Source: Bacillota bacterium (GTDB taxonomy: Bacteria > Bacillota > Clostridia > Lachnospirales > Lachnospiraceae). From it: a stretch of DNA of 64,000 nucleotides. The notes under the pieces were generated by a model, which saw only the letters and a program-made list of their open reading frames with translations, was not told where the DNA came from and searched no databases. The DNA is taken from positions 248,001 to 312,000 of the forward strand of contig JAEYLX010000026.1 in assembly GCA_023407575.1 (NCBI GenBank), read 5' to 3'. Both the position numbers and the translations under genes were made by a program. Below, in pieces: positions 16,493 through 25,521 of the stretch (position 1 is its first letter; each line of letters opens with the position of its first letter).

Positions 16493-16771
16493 ATGTTAAA
16501 GCGTGAAGGAGACAGGGGTGTATTAGTTGGAGAGTTTGCTCGGGAATGTGTCAGAATTGGAACTAACTTAAATATTGATGAAGAAGGAAATGTTTATGAT
16601 TGCTTTAATATGGAGGATAATTCATATGGCAATATAGGCCAAACTGGTTTAGTTGAAATGTGGAAGGAAATAAAAAAAATAAATGAAGGAATTAAAGTTC
16701 ATGGTTTATGTTCCTGCAGAGGCTGTAGCGATAGAGACAGTGTTGAGCGTGAAATAATAGACTGTGTATAA
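16493..16771 (+). CDS. short SPASM-like cysteine-rich protein or radical SAM remnant
   Basis: 92 residues resembling only the C-terminal SPASM part of a radical SAM protein: CVRIGTNLNIDEEGNVYDCF, GNIGQTGLVEMW and a terminal CSCRGC. SPASM domains hold auxiliary iron-sulfur clusters for peptide-modifying enzymes. The radical SAM CxxxCxxC domain is absent, and the frame upstream carries about 15 further protein-like residues before a stop at 16442, which suggests 5' loss. Against simple decay, a consensus promoter and a GGAAG site sit correctly for this ATG. It precedes an ATP-grasp gene by 67 nt. I leave both options open. Confidence 0.5.
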   Translation: MLKREGDRGVLVGEFARECVRIGTNLNIDEEGNVYDCFNMEDNSYGNIGQTGLVEMWKEIKKINEGIKVHGLCSCRGCSDRDSVEREIIDCV

Positions 16772-16838
16772 GTAGAAAAGTTTGATTCAGATATTGCATA
16801 TACAATAAAGGAAAATTAATTAATAAGGATGTGATTTT

Positions 16839-17987
16839 ATGGTAATAGTAGAAGCCCCATACTTATCTGATTTACTGCTTGACTTTCTTGAACGTAATCA
16901 GATACCTGTTATATCAAATAAATATGTGTTATCTATTAACAAAAAGTATACATTGAATTATATTGGAACAGATGATGCAGTTAAAAGATATCAAAATGGA
17001 GATAGGTTATATACTGTTTCAGAACTCACTTTTGATTGGATTTTCAAAAATATTCCTAATAGTAATACAGTAAAGGCAATTAAGTTATTAAAAGATAAAG
17101 TAGCATTCCGAAAGGCACTGGCTGATCATTACCCAGACTTCTTTTTTAAAGAGCTTACCTTAGAGGAGCTTCTATCAATGAATGCGTCTAAAATTCCATA
17201 TCCTGTTATACTGAAACCCTCTATTGGGTTTTATAGTATAGGCGTTTATGCGATATTCAATAAAGAAGATTATAATGATGCGGTATATGATATTATTATC
17301 AATATCAACAAATGGAAAAACGACTTTCCGGAAAGTGTAATAGGATCTACCTTTATACTTGAACAATACATAAAGGGCTTAGAATTCGCAATAGATGCTT
17401 ACTATGATATGGATGGTCAGCCTGTTATTCTAAATATTTTAACTCGCAAATTTTTATCACAGGGTGACGTTGGGAATAGAATATACTATACTTCTGCAGA
17501 AATTATAAGACGGTATTTAAAACAGTTCGAAGTATTTCTTAGTCGTGTAAATGAAAAGCTAAAAATTAAAGATTTTCCTATGCATATAGAGTTGAGAGTC
17601 GATGGAGAGGAGATTATACCAATTGAATTTAATCCGCTTAGATTTACCGGCTCTTGCTGTACAGATATTGCATATTATGCCTATGGAATAAATACTGTTG
17701 AATATTATTTAATCCAGTTAAAACCTGATTTTGACAGTATTATAGAGAACAAAACCAATAAGATATATAGTATTATTCTTCTTGATAAGGCTGGAAGAGA
17801 TATCTCAAACGACAGCTTTAATTATCAGAAATTATATGAGAATTTTGAAAATGTTCTTGATATACGTAAAATAGAAGACCTGACAATGGGATTGTTTGCT
17901 TTTTTGTTTACTGAAACAAGTGTTGAAAATGAACAAGAACTGGATACTGCATTAGTGTCTGATTTTTCAGAATACATCATGATTTAA
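16839..17987 (+). CDS. ATP-grasp domain protein
   Basis: 382 residues. Residues about 105-310 form an ATP-grasp fold: YPVILKPSIGFYSIGVYAI supplies the lysine and glycine loop for ATP, FILEQYIKGLEFAIDAYYD the adenine-binding hinge and start of the catalytic half, and HIELRVDGEEIIPIEFNPLRF the magnesium ligands (E and N). ATP-grasp enzymes join a carboxylate to an amine or thiol through an acyl phosphate. The N-terminal 100 residues form a pre-ATP-grasp domain, and the C-terminal 80 residues are unassigned. With the SPASM-like neighbour it may belong to a reduced peptide-modification locus; the substrate is unknown. A strong terminator lies at 18071-18129. Confidence 0.75.
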   Translation: MVIVEAPYLSDLLLDFLERNQIPVISNKYVLSINKKYTLNYIGTDDAVKRYQNGDRLYTVSELTFDWIFKNIPNSNTVKAIKLLKDKVAFRKALADHYPDFFFKELTLEELLSMNASKIPYPVILKPSIGFYSIGVYAIFNKEDYNDAVYDIIININKWKNDFPESVIGSTFILEQYIKGLEFAIDAYYDMDGQPVILNILTRKFLSQGDVGNRIYYTSAEIIRRYLKQFEVFLSRVNEKLKIKDFPMHIELRVDGEEIIPIEFNPLRFTGSCCTDIAYYAYGINTVEYYLIQLKPDFDSIIENKTNKIYSIILLDKAGRDISNDSFNYQKLYENFENVLDIRKIEDLTMGLFAFLFTETSVENEQELDTALVSDFSEYIMI

Positions 17988-17999
17988 ATGCTGTAATAG

Positions 18000-18066
18000 G
18001 TCTGTGTAGGATATAAGGAGTATATTCACAAGTACTTCGTACTTGCTCATACATGGGCTGACACAT
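18000..18066 (-). repeat. possible degenerate third copy of the structured repeat
   Basis: Read on the minus strand, CATTAT, then AGCC, TGAGC and the hairpin CAAGTACGAAGTACTTG followed by ATAT appear in the same order as in the 12.5-kb copy. The upstream half of the large palindrome is missing. The resemblance is partial and could be chance. Confidence 0.25.
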
Positions 18067-18070
18067 AATG

Positions 18071-18129
18071 AAAAAAGGTGCTTTTAAACTGCCATAAAAA
18101 TCATGTGGCAGCTTAAAAGCACCTTTTTT
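18071..18129. terminator. strong bidirectional terminator
   Basis: GGTGCTTTTAAACTGCCA (18077-18094) pairs with TGGCAGCTTAAAAGCACC (18106-18123) with one mismatch, flanked by A6 and T6. It separates the convergent ATP-grasp gene and guaA. Confidence 0.9.
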
Positions 18130-18216
18130 AGATATTTGACCTGCCGACATGAAAAGGAGCATATCAAAATCTCGTCTTAGTTGTTTATGTTTTACTCTGC
18201 TTATGGCTTAACGTGA

Positions 18217-19749
18217 CTATTCCCACTCAATCGTAGCTGGTGGCTTACCCGTAATGTCATAGCATATTCTGTTTACATGTTTTACTTCATTTACAATTCT
18301 ATTAGAAATCTTTCCGAGCAAGTCCCATGGAAGTTCAGCAAATTCTGCTGTCATGAAATCGGTGGTTGTAACGGCTCTTAAAGCCACGGTGTAGTCATAG
18401 GTTCTTTCATCACCCATAACACCAACAGAGCGAAGATTAGTAAGTACTGCAAAGTACTGACCGATGCTTCTGTCTAAGCCAGCTTTTGCAATCTCTTCAC
18501 GGTAGATATAATCCGCATCCTGTAGGATAAGTACTTTTTCAGGTGTGATGTCACCGATGATACGAATAGCAAGCCCTGGGCCAGGGAAAGGTTGTCTAAA
18601 TACTAATTTTTCTGGGATTCCAAGTTCTAATCCTGCTTTACGAACCTCATCCTTGAATAAGTTACGAAGTGGTTCGATAATTTCTTTAAAGTCAACATAG
18701 TCAGGCAGACCGCCTACATTATGATGGCTCTTAATCACTGCTGACTTACCAAGGCCACTTTCGATTACGTCTGGATAGATAGTTCCTTGTACTAAGAAGT
18801 CTACCGTACCGATTTTCTTTGCTTCTTCTTCAAATACACGGATGAATTCTTCACCAATAATTTTTCTCTTAGTTTCTGGATCATCAACACCAGCTAATTT
18901 GTCATAGAAACGTTGCTGCGCATTTACACGTACAAAGTTCACATCGAATTGAGTAGTGAAAATCTGTTCAACCTCGTCACCCTCATTCTTACGAAGTAAG
19001 CCGTGATCAACAAAGATACAGGTCAACTGCTTGCCAACAGCTTTACTAATCATAACAGCTGCCACGGAGGAGTCAACACCACCGGAAAGTGCGCAAAGAA
19101 CCTTTTTATCACCAATCTTTTCTTTTAAGGAAGCAACCATTTCTTCTGCGAAGGAGGACATTAACCAGTCACCGGAGCAGTTACATACTTTATATAAGAA
19201 GTTATGGAGCATTTTAGTTCCCTCAGGAGTGTGAACTACCTCTGGATGGAACTGTACACCATAAAGATTTCTTGTTTCGTCTTCAATTGCTGCAATAGGG
19301 CAGGAATCGGAATTAGCAATTACTTTAAAGCCTTCAGGGAGTTTTTCTACATAATCTGTGTGACTCATCCAGCAAATTGTCTGCTCGGATACGCCGTCAA
19401 ATAATTTTGATGAAGTTGTATTAATTTCTGTACGACCATATTCTCTTACTGGGGCTTTGGATACTTTACCGTCTAATAGATGTGTCATCAACTGGCAACC
19501 ATAACAGATACCAAGTACGGGAATTCCTAGTGTGAATAAATCAGGATCGCAGCTAGGTGCATCTGTTGCGTATACACTTGCAGGACCTCCTGTAAATATG
19601 ATACCCTTTGGAGCTAATTCTTTTATGCGGTCAAGGCTTGTATTGTGTGGTAAAACCTCGCAATATACATTACATTCTCTGACTCTTCTGGCAATCAGCT
19701 GATTGTATTGTCCGCCAAAATCAAGTACGATAACCATTTCCTTTTCCAA
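18217..19749 (-). CDS. guaA: GMP synthase, glutamine-hydrolysing
   Basis: 510 residues from a TTG at 19749 that has AGGAGG 7 nt upstream; the longer reading from 19830 adds a non-homologous tail, and an ATG at 19737 is possible. The enzyme converts XMP to GMP with glutamine and ATP. Class I glutaminase domain: nucleophile Cys85 in GICYGCQLM and His168/Glu170 in QFHPE. ATP pyrophosphatase domain: PP-loop LSGGVDSS (221-228), and a C-terminal dimerisation domain ending PPATIEWE. The length is standard for bacterial GuaA. It is monocistronic, with a strong terminator beyond it and an inverted repeat in the promoter region (19801-19838). Confidence 0.97.
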   Translation of the reverse strand: MEKEMVIVLDFGGQYNQLIARRVRECNVYCEVLPHNTSLDRIKELAPKGIIFTGGPASVYATDAPSCDPDLFTLGIPVLGICYGCQLMTHLLDGKVSKAPVREYGRTEINTTSSKLFDGVSEQTICWMSHTDYVEKLPEGFKVIANSDSCPIAAIEDETRNLYGVQFHPEVVHTPEGTKMLHNFLYKVCNCSGDWLMSSFAEEMVASLKEKIGDKKVLCALSGGVDSSVAAVMISKAVGKQLTCIFVDHGLLRKNEGDEVEQIFTTQFDVNFVRVNAQQRFYDKLAGVDDPETKRKIIGEEFIRVFEEEAKKIGTVDFLVQGTIYPDVIESGLGKSAVIKSHHNVGGLPDYVDFKEIIEPLRNLFKDEVRKAGLELGIPEKLVFRQPFPGPGLAIRIIGDITPEKVLILQDADYIYREEIAKAGLDRSIGQYFAVLTNLRSVGVMGDERTYDYTVALRAVTTTDFMTAEFAELPWDLLGKISNRIVNEVKHVNRICYDITGKPPATIEWE

Positions 19750-19800
19750 TTGACAACCTCCTATTGACTTGTAAAATCTTTTCCATGTGTTTCTCACAGT

Positions 19801-19838
19801 TATTAAAAATGTAGATTTATAATACAACATTTTTAATA
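19801..19838 (-). promoter_or_regulatory. inverted repeat in the guaA promoter region
   Basis: TATTAAAAATGT (19801-19812) and ACATTTTTAATA (19827-19838) are perfect 12-bp arms with a 14-bp spacer that contains a TATTATAAAT on the minus strand. It may be an operator or just the AT-rich promoter; I see no purine riboswitch consensus here. Confidence 0.35.
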
Positions 19839-19990
19839 AATATGCTAGTCCAAATATATAGCAATCAGCTAAAATGATGTTTTCTGTTTATAGAGCACAT
19901 AAAAGGACGAAATAAAACTACTTTAATGTAAAAATTACTAAAACAAATAAGAATGATAGGACCTTTTTTGTAAAAATAGGTAAAATGATA

Positions 19991-20019
19991 TTTACAAACA
20001 AAACGTGTTATGATACTAT
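19991..20019 (+). promoter_or_regulatory. promoter of the Hpt-like gene
   Basis: TTTACA (19991-19996), 17-bp spacer, TACTAT (20014-20019), followed by GGGGG before the ATG at 20074. Confidence 0.5.
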
Positions 20020-20073
20020 TTAGCTATTGTGTGATAAGATGTTAACAAAGCACTATATTTTGGGGGTTTTTAG

Positions 20074-20568
20074 ATGAACATGGAAGAGATAAGAGGTTTA
20101 TTTAACGGTATTCCAGAGATAGACTTTAACATTGGATATCGATATTTCCTTGGTAACATAGATAACTATACCAAGGCTCTTATGGCGACCCTTAAAAGCA
20201 TTAAATCAAAGCTATCCTTATTACAAATGATGAGTAACTCACAGGAGTATGAAGGGTTAAGATTAGTTACACAGACCTTTCGCACAATGTTATCCAACAT
20301 TGGTGCAGTTGAGGTATCCGAGGCAACCTATCAGTTGGAAGTAGCGCTACTGAATGAGGATAGAGGATACTTAATAAGAAATCTGACAGGTTATATTTAT
20401 TCGTTGTCAGAGCTTGCAGAGAACCTAGAGGTATTGTTAAAGGAAATGAATATGAAAGGTTCTACAAAGGAATTACAAGAAAGCTCTTATTTTCAAAGAA
20501 GAGATTTTTCTAAGACCATTGAAGGGATTAAACGTTCCGAAGAATTTATAATAAAGAAAATAATATAA
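20074..20568 (+). CDS. degenerate Hpt-domain protein
   Basis: 164 residues, all helical. The segment LRLVTQTFRTMLSNIGAVEVSEATYQLEVA (about 70-99, shown in parts: VTQTFRTMLSNIGA) matches the core of histidine phosphotransfer domains, whose consensus is H-T-L-K-x-x-x-x-N-I-G-A. The phospho-acceptor histidine is replaced by Gln/Thr and the following lysine by Arg, so it should not carry phosphate. It might act as a decoy or scaffold in signalling. It stands alone with its own promoter and terminator, and no kinase is adjacent. Confidence 0.6.
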   Translation: MNMEEIRGLFNGIPEIDFNIGYRYFLGNIDNYTKALMATLKSIKSKLSLLQMMSNSQEYEGLRLVTQTFRTMLSNIGAVEVSEATYQLEVALLNEDRGYLIRNLTGYIYSLSELAENLEVLLKEMNMKGSTKELQESSYFQRRDFSKTIEGIKRSEEFIIKKII

Positions 20569-20572
20569 ATAT

Positions 20573-20608
20573 GACAGGTGCTTTCTATAAAGAAGGAACC
20601 TGTTTTTG
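20573..20608 (+). terminator. terminator of the Hpt-like gene
   Basis: ACAGGT and GCTTTC (20574-20585) pair with GAAGG and ACCTGT (20591-20603), followed by TTTTTGTTT. Confidence 0.8.
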
Positions 20609-20738
20609 TTTACTCCAAGGTAAAATAATGTAGTAGCAAAGTTTTGCTAGGTTAAACATGAGCAAACCCCGCGATAACTGGAGAAACTTACACAACGTGT
20701 TTTTTTTCAGTTTATATAAAATAAACCATGAAAATAAT

Positions 20739-20789
20739 ATAGCTGAAATTATAGACAGTGTGATTACACATGACGATAATTTCAGCTAT
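20739..20789. other. 14-bp inverted repeat downstream of the topoisomerase genes
   Basis: ATAGCTGAAATTAT (20739-20752) and ATAATTTCAGCTAT (20776-20789) form a perfect stem with a 23-nt loop. It lies 140 nt past the end of the minus-strand subunit A gene and may end that operon, although the tail is not a clean T run. The remainder of 20609-20928 holds no gene that I can see. Confidence 0.5.
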
Positions 20790-20928
20790 TCTTTTATATC
20801 ATATATAAATTAGGTGATAAATTAAATATAAATTAGTGAAAAACCCTATTAAAAAGTTTTATTATAAAATATAAATTGATTTTATCAAGCTAAAATAAAT
20901 TATTATCTATGAAGTTTATATGTTTTTC

Positions 20929-23175
20929 TTACAGCGTAGCCTTCTGTCCCTTATCTCCGCGCTTGCGGTTTCTAACCTTTTTGGCACTTAGTACCTTATC
21001 ATTATACTGGAAGGTTTCCGTATTCTGGTTTAGGGCAGTAGCAAAGCATACATTATCATTCTTATCAAGAGTAATTGCCTTAACACCACGACTCGTTTTC
21101 TTGAGTTCTGTTACTTCGCTTAACTGGAAACCAAGGGATTGGCCTTTGTCAGTAAGTATGATTACTTTGAGGTTGCCAACCAGGACATCGCTGGCGGAAA
21201 GCAGGGTAATGGAAACTATCACATCGTTTTCCTCTAGCTTGGTGGAATTAATTTGAGAACGGTTTGTCTCAAATTCAACGCCGGATACTTGCTTGATATA
21301 ACCTAGCTTTGTCGTAAATAAAAGTTGTGACTCAAATAATTGCTCAAAAGAGGTATAAAGGATTGTGGTTTCCTTACCAACCTTACACAGGGTGTGGATT
21401 AAGACACCCTTATCCTTCATTTTTACTCTAGGTATACTTTCAGCTTTGACCTGATACATATTACCTTCAGCAGTGAAGACGCAGAGACGATCCGTATTCT
21501 TCATTTGAATGATTTGAACAAATTCCTTCAGATTATCCTCGGAGGCTCGGGAATAGCTGGTAGTATCAACAGATTTCGTATATCCAAAGCGGTCAATTAG
21601 GATATAGATATCTTCAATCTTAACTTCTTCCACATAGTCTGTACTGGTGATGCTCATCAAGGACGTTTTTCTTGGTGTATGGAATATTTTTTTGTATTCC
21701 TTCAAACGAGACTTAATAACCTTATATAATTCTTTGTTATCTCCAAGAATCTTCTTATACTCTTCAATAGACTTTAGAAGAGAATCGTTTTCATCGTGAA
21801 GCTTTAAGATTTCAAGCCCAATTAACTTACTTAACTGCATAGCAAGAATTGCTTCCGCTTGTCGTTCTGTAAAATCCAAGGTCTGTGCTTGTTTTTCAGA
21901 CTCTTTTGATTTGAATTTTATTCCTTCAATATTCCCATCGATTAAACAGGCTTTCGCTTGTTTAATGGAAGAGCTTCCTCGAAGAATTTCAATAATTAAA
22001 TCGATAACATCAGTAGCACGAATTAAACCACCTACAATTTCAAGTCGCTTAATTGCCTTATCAAGCAGATAGTTGTATTCTTTAGTATATAATTCAACCT
22101 GGAAATCTACGAACTCACCTAAAATTGTTTTAAGATTAAATACAATTGGCTGCTGATTCTTAACAGCAAGCAGGTTTGCAGAATAAGTATCCTCCATGGT
22201 TGTTTTTTTGTACAAACCATTGAGCAGATTGTTAATATCGCGATCCTTTTTCACTTCTATAACAACTCGGATACCTTCTTTGGAAGATTCGTCACGGATA
22301 TCAAAAATCTCATCAAAGACCTTGTCTTTCATTAAATTAGCAAGGCTTTCCACTAGCTTGGTTTTATTACCAGCTACCGTGTAGGGGATTTCAGTGATTA
22401 CAAGATTTTTTCGTCCGTTTTCACCTGGCTCTATTTCAACCTTAGAACGAATACGAATCTTGCCTTCACCGGTTTCATATAAAGATACCAAATCATCTTG
22501 ATTTGTTATAATTCCTCCAGTAGGAAAATCCGGTGCAGGAATATATTCCATAAGCTTTGCAATTGTAATGTTTGGATTGTCCATGTAAGCGATAACGCCA
22601 TCAATTACTTCATCCGGATTATGTGGTGGAATATTAGTCGCCATACCAACGGCAATACCTGTGGTTCCGTTTATCAGAAGATTAGGAATCATCGCAGGTA
22701 ATACGATGGGTTCCTTCTCGCTATCATCAAAGTTTGGAGTAAAATCGATTAATCCTTTTTCTAAGTGATCCAATAATGCCATTGCTCCAGGAGATAATCT
22801 TGCCTCTGTATAACGCATCGCAGCAGCACCATCTCCGTCGATGGAACCAAAGTTACCATGGCCATCAACCAGAGGGACCATTAGTGAGTAATCTTCGGTC
22901 ATTCGAACCAAAGCCTCATAGATGGAACTATCGCCGTGAGGGTGATATTTACCCATGGTATCACCAACGATACGGGCACTTTTTCTATGTGGTTTTGCAG
23001 GATCAAGACCCAGCTCCACCATGGAATAAAGAATTCTTCGCTGAACAGGCTTTAAGCCATCTCGAACATCGGGTAACGCTCTGGCTAAGATAACGCTCAT
23101 CGCATAATCACGAAAGCTATTTTTCATCTCTTCAGAAAAATCCATTTGGATAATCTGATCAGTTGTCTTTTTCAT
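20929..23175 (-). CDS. parC: type IIA topoisomerase subunit A (ParC/GyrA-like)
   Basis: 748 residues from the ATG at 23175, which has GGAGG 9 nt upstream; a longer reading to 23211 lacks a ribosome site. The breakage-reunion domain is intact: YAMSVILARALPDVRDGLKPVQRR, HPHGDSSIYEALVRM and the catalytic Tyr122 in AAAMRYTEARL. The C-terminal pinwheel domain has six GyrA-like blades, but the GyrA box QRRGGKG is missing and IPRVKMKDKG stands in its place, which favours topoisomerase IV-like decatenation over supercoiling. It is paired with the subunit B gene upstream (74-nt gap). Many Lachnospiraceae carry this second pair besides gyrBA. Confidence 0.88.
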   Translation of the reverse strand: MKKTTDQIIQMDFSEEMKNSFRDYAMSVILARALPDVRDGLKPVQRRILYSMVELGLDPAKPHRKSARIVGDTMGKYHPHGDSSIYEALVRMTEDYSLMVPLVDGHGNFGSIDGDGAAAMRYTEARLSPGAMALLDHLEKGLIDFTPNFDDSEKEPIVLPAMIPNLLINGTTGIAVGMATNIPPHNPDEVIDGVIAYMDNPNITIAKLMEYIPAPDFPTGGIITNQDDLVSLYETGEGKIRIRSKVEIEPGENGRKNLVITEIPYTVAGNKTKLVESLANLMKDKVFDEIFDIRDESSKEGIRVVIEVKKDRDINNLLNGLYKKTTMEDTYSANLLAVKNQQPIVFNLKTILGEFVDFQVELYTKEYNYLLDKAIKRLEIVGGLIRATDVIDLIIEILRGSSSIKQAKACLIDGNIEGIKFKSKESEKQAQTLDFTERQAEAILAMQLSKLIGLEILKLHDENDSLLKSIEEYKKILGDNKELYKVIKSRLKEYKKIFHTPRKTSLMSITSTDYVEEVKIEDIYILIDRFGYTKSVDTTSYSRASEDNLKEFVQIIQMKNTDRLCVFTAEGNMYQVKAESIPRVKMKDKGVLIHTLCKVGKETTILYTSFEQLFESQLLFTTKLGYIKQVSGVEFETNRSQINSTKLEENDVIVSITLLSASDVLVGNLKVIILTDKGQSLGFQLSEVTELKKTSRGVKAITLDKNDNVCFATALNQNTETFQYNDKVLSAKKVRNRKRGDKGQKATL

Positions 23176-23249
23176 TATATATACCTCCACGCCTATTATC
23201 AGAGTATCCAATCCTTGGCTATAAGCACAAGGATCACAAAATAACTCTG

Positions 23250-25181
23250 TTAGATATCAACCTTCGCATATTTTGCTTCTTCCATAATGAAGCTTCTTCT
23301 GGGGGGGACATTACTGCTCATCAGCAGGGAAGTGATTTCATCTGCCTCCACGGTATCACTTATGGAAATCTGTGCTAATATTCTGGTTTCCGGGTCCAGT
23401 GTTGTTTCCCAAAGCTGATGGGCATCCATTTCACCTAGACCTTTGTAACGCTGAAGGTTCAATATTTTATGGTCTTCCTTCTTACGAAACTTCTCAAGTT
23501 CAAAATCGTTAAATAAATATTCTGATTTTTTTGACTTTTTACCCTTACCGCTTGTCTCATATTCAACCTTATATAAGGGAGGCATACCTTTATACACCTT
23601 ACCTTCAAGAACCAGTTCAGGCATAAAGCGATAGAAGAAGGTTAATAAAAGAGTGCTGATATGTGCACCATCCACGTCGGCATCTGTTAATATAATAATC
23701 TTATCATAGCGAAGCTTTGTCAGATCAAATTCTTCACCAATTCCACAGCCAAAGGTAGCTATCATGGATTTGATTTCGTTATTTACTAGAATTTTCTCTA
23801 AAGTGGCTTTTTCAACGTTAAGTATCTTTCCACGAAGAGGAAGGACAGCCTGTGTACGGCGATTTCTTGCGGTTTTAACGGTACCGCCCGCAGAATCACC
23901 CTCAACAATGTAAAGTTCACATTCCTCTGCCTTTTTGGAAGAGCAGGAGGCTAATTTGCTTTTTGTGTCCACATCATTCAGCTGCTTCAAAATTGCAGTA
24001 CGTGCTTTATCACCAGCTCGTCTTGCATTAAAGGACTTTAATGAGTTTTCTAAGATACTTTTTAGTACTTCCACATGTTTATCAAACCAACGCTGGGATT
24101 CGGTAGAAAATACCTCGTCTACTGCACTTTTTGCATCCGTATTGCCAAGCTTGGTTTTAGTTTGTCCTTCAAACTGAGGATCTGGATGCTTGATTGAAAT
24201 GATGGCAACAAGACCATTACGGATATCCTTGCCATCAAAATTCTCATCCTTGTCCTTTAATACATTCAGCTCTCTTGCATACTGGTTCATCACTCGTGTT
24301 AATCCCGTTTTAAAACCAGTTACTAAAGTACCACCATCCACAACATTAATACGGTTACAGTAAGCATTAATCTGTTCCGTATAACTATCTGTATACTGAA
24401 GGGCTATTTCTACCTCAATATCGCCGCTTTTTCCCTCTAGATATACAGGCTCCTCATGAATGGGGGTCATTTCTCGGGTAAGGTAGGAAACAAAGGATTT
24501 GATACCAAATTCCTCTTGATAGGTTTTTGAAGTTCCAGAGATCTGATCATTAAACTGAATTAATATATTCTTATTTAGAAAGGCAATTTCTTTCAGCTTC
24601 TTATGTATAACCTCTGCCTTGAATTCTACAGTTTCAAAAATTGAATCGTCAGGATAGAACGTAACCTTAGTACCGGTATCTGATTTATTACATTTTCCAA
24701 CCACAGGAAGAAGTCCTTCTTCCAAAGCAACGGTAGGATGTCCACCATTTACATATTCATCTCGATATATTTTACCATCCCTGCGAACTTCGACTACCAT
24801 ACGCTTGGACAGAGCATTTACAACTGACGCACCAACACCATGCAGACCACCGGACACCTTATATACAGAACCGCCGAACTTTCCTCCGGCATGTAAAATT
24901 GTATATACCACACGAACAGTTGGTATCTTCTTGGTGGGATGAATGTCAACCGGAACTCCTCGTCCGTTATCGCTTATTTCAATACCACCATCTTTTAATA
25001 AAGTAACATCTATTTTTGTACAGTAACCCGCCAGATGCTCATCAATACCATTATCTATAATCTCCCAAATCAAATGATGAAGACCTCTGGGTCCGGTACT
25101 ACCGATATACATACCGGGACGCTTTCTTACTGCTTCCAGGCCTTCCAGGACCACGATTTGGCTTCCGCTATATTGTTCCAT
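23250..25181 (-). CDS. parE: type IIA topoisomerase subunit B (ParE/GyrB-like)
   Basis: 643 residues. GHKL ATPase domain with EIIDNGIDEH, ISDNGRGVPVD and GGLHGVGASVVNAL, transducer domain, then TOPRIM with IVEGDSAGG and DADVDGAHI, and the C-terminal QRYKGLGEMD. The ATP-driven gate works with subunit A encoded just downstream on the same strand. The length is that of bacterial ParE/GyrB without large insertions. It has an extended -10 promoter (25220-25225) divergent from the PHP gene and an AAGGGG ribosome site. Confidence 0.93.
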   Translation of the reverse strand: MEQYSGSQIVVLEGLEAVRKRPGMYIGSTGPRGLHHLIWEIIDNGIDEHLAGYCTKIDVTLLKDGGIEISDNGRGVPVDIHPTKKIPTVRVVYTILHAGGKFGGSVYKVSGGLHGVGASVVNALSKRMVVEVRRDGKIYRDEYVNGGHPTVALEEGLLPVVGKCNKSDTGTKVTFYPDDSIFETVEFKAEVIHKKLKEIAFLNKNILIQFNDQISGTSKTYQEEFGIKSFVSYLTREMTPIHEEPVYLEGKSGDIEVEIALQYTDSYTEQINAYCNRINVVDGGTLVTGFKTGLTRVMNQYARELNVLKDKDENFDGKDIRNGLVAIISIKHPDPQFEGQTKTKLGNTDAKSAVDEVFSTESQRWFDKHVEVLKSILENSLKSFNARRAGDKARTAILKQLNDVDTKSKLASCSSKKAEECELYIVEGDSAGGTVKTARNRRTQAVLPLRGKILNVEKATLEKILVNNEIKSMIATFGCGIGEEFDLTKLRYDKIIILTDADVDGAHISTLLLTFFYRFMPELVLEGKVYKGMPPLYKVEYETSGKGKKSKKSEYLFNDFELEKFRKKEDHKILNLQRYKGLGEMDAHQLWETTLDPETRILAQISISDTVEADEITSLLMSSNVPPRRSFIMEEAKYAKVDI

Positions 25182-25219
25182 GATGAAAACCCCTTCTAAT
25201 TATTATTTTTTCCTCTAGG

Positions 25220-25228
25220 ATTATAACA
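25220..25228 (-). promoter_or_regulatory. extended -10 promoter of the topoisomerase genes
   Basis: On the minus strand TGTTATAAT ends at 25220, an extended -10, about 45 nt before the ATG. No good -35 is seen. Confidence 0.5.
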
Positions 25229-25318
25229 TAAGTTGTTAAAGATTTCTACTTTATTTACAATCATACGTTCGTACTAATCCATAAATAATTGGAAATTGGA
25301 AGAAAAATAAAAAAACAT

Positions 25319-25346
25319 TTGAAAAAAACGTAGAATGATGTATAAT
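25319..25346 (+). promoter_or_regulatory. promoter of the PHP gene
   Basis: TTGAAA (25319-25324), 16-bp spacer, TATAAT (25341-25346). A C5/G5 hairpin (25389-25414) sits in the resulting leader of about 170 nt without a T run. Nothing else is seen in the divergent gap. Confidence 0.6.
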
Positions 25347-25521
25347 AGGGAACATTAATTATTAATTATAACTATTCATAAACATTTGCCCCCTCGAAGC
25401 TGAGCTACAGGGGGAATTCTTTAAATATAGCGAAAAATAAATGGAATGTCAAAAATTGATATAACAGCATAAAGTATATTTATGCATAAATATCATCTAA
25501 TAGGAAGGGATGAGCTGACTC

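Noticed and set aside
19750..20073. Possible purine riboswitch upstream of guaA
   Set aside because: The conserved junction and loop sequences of purine riboswitches are not present; only an AT-rich inverted repeat is seen.
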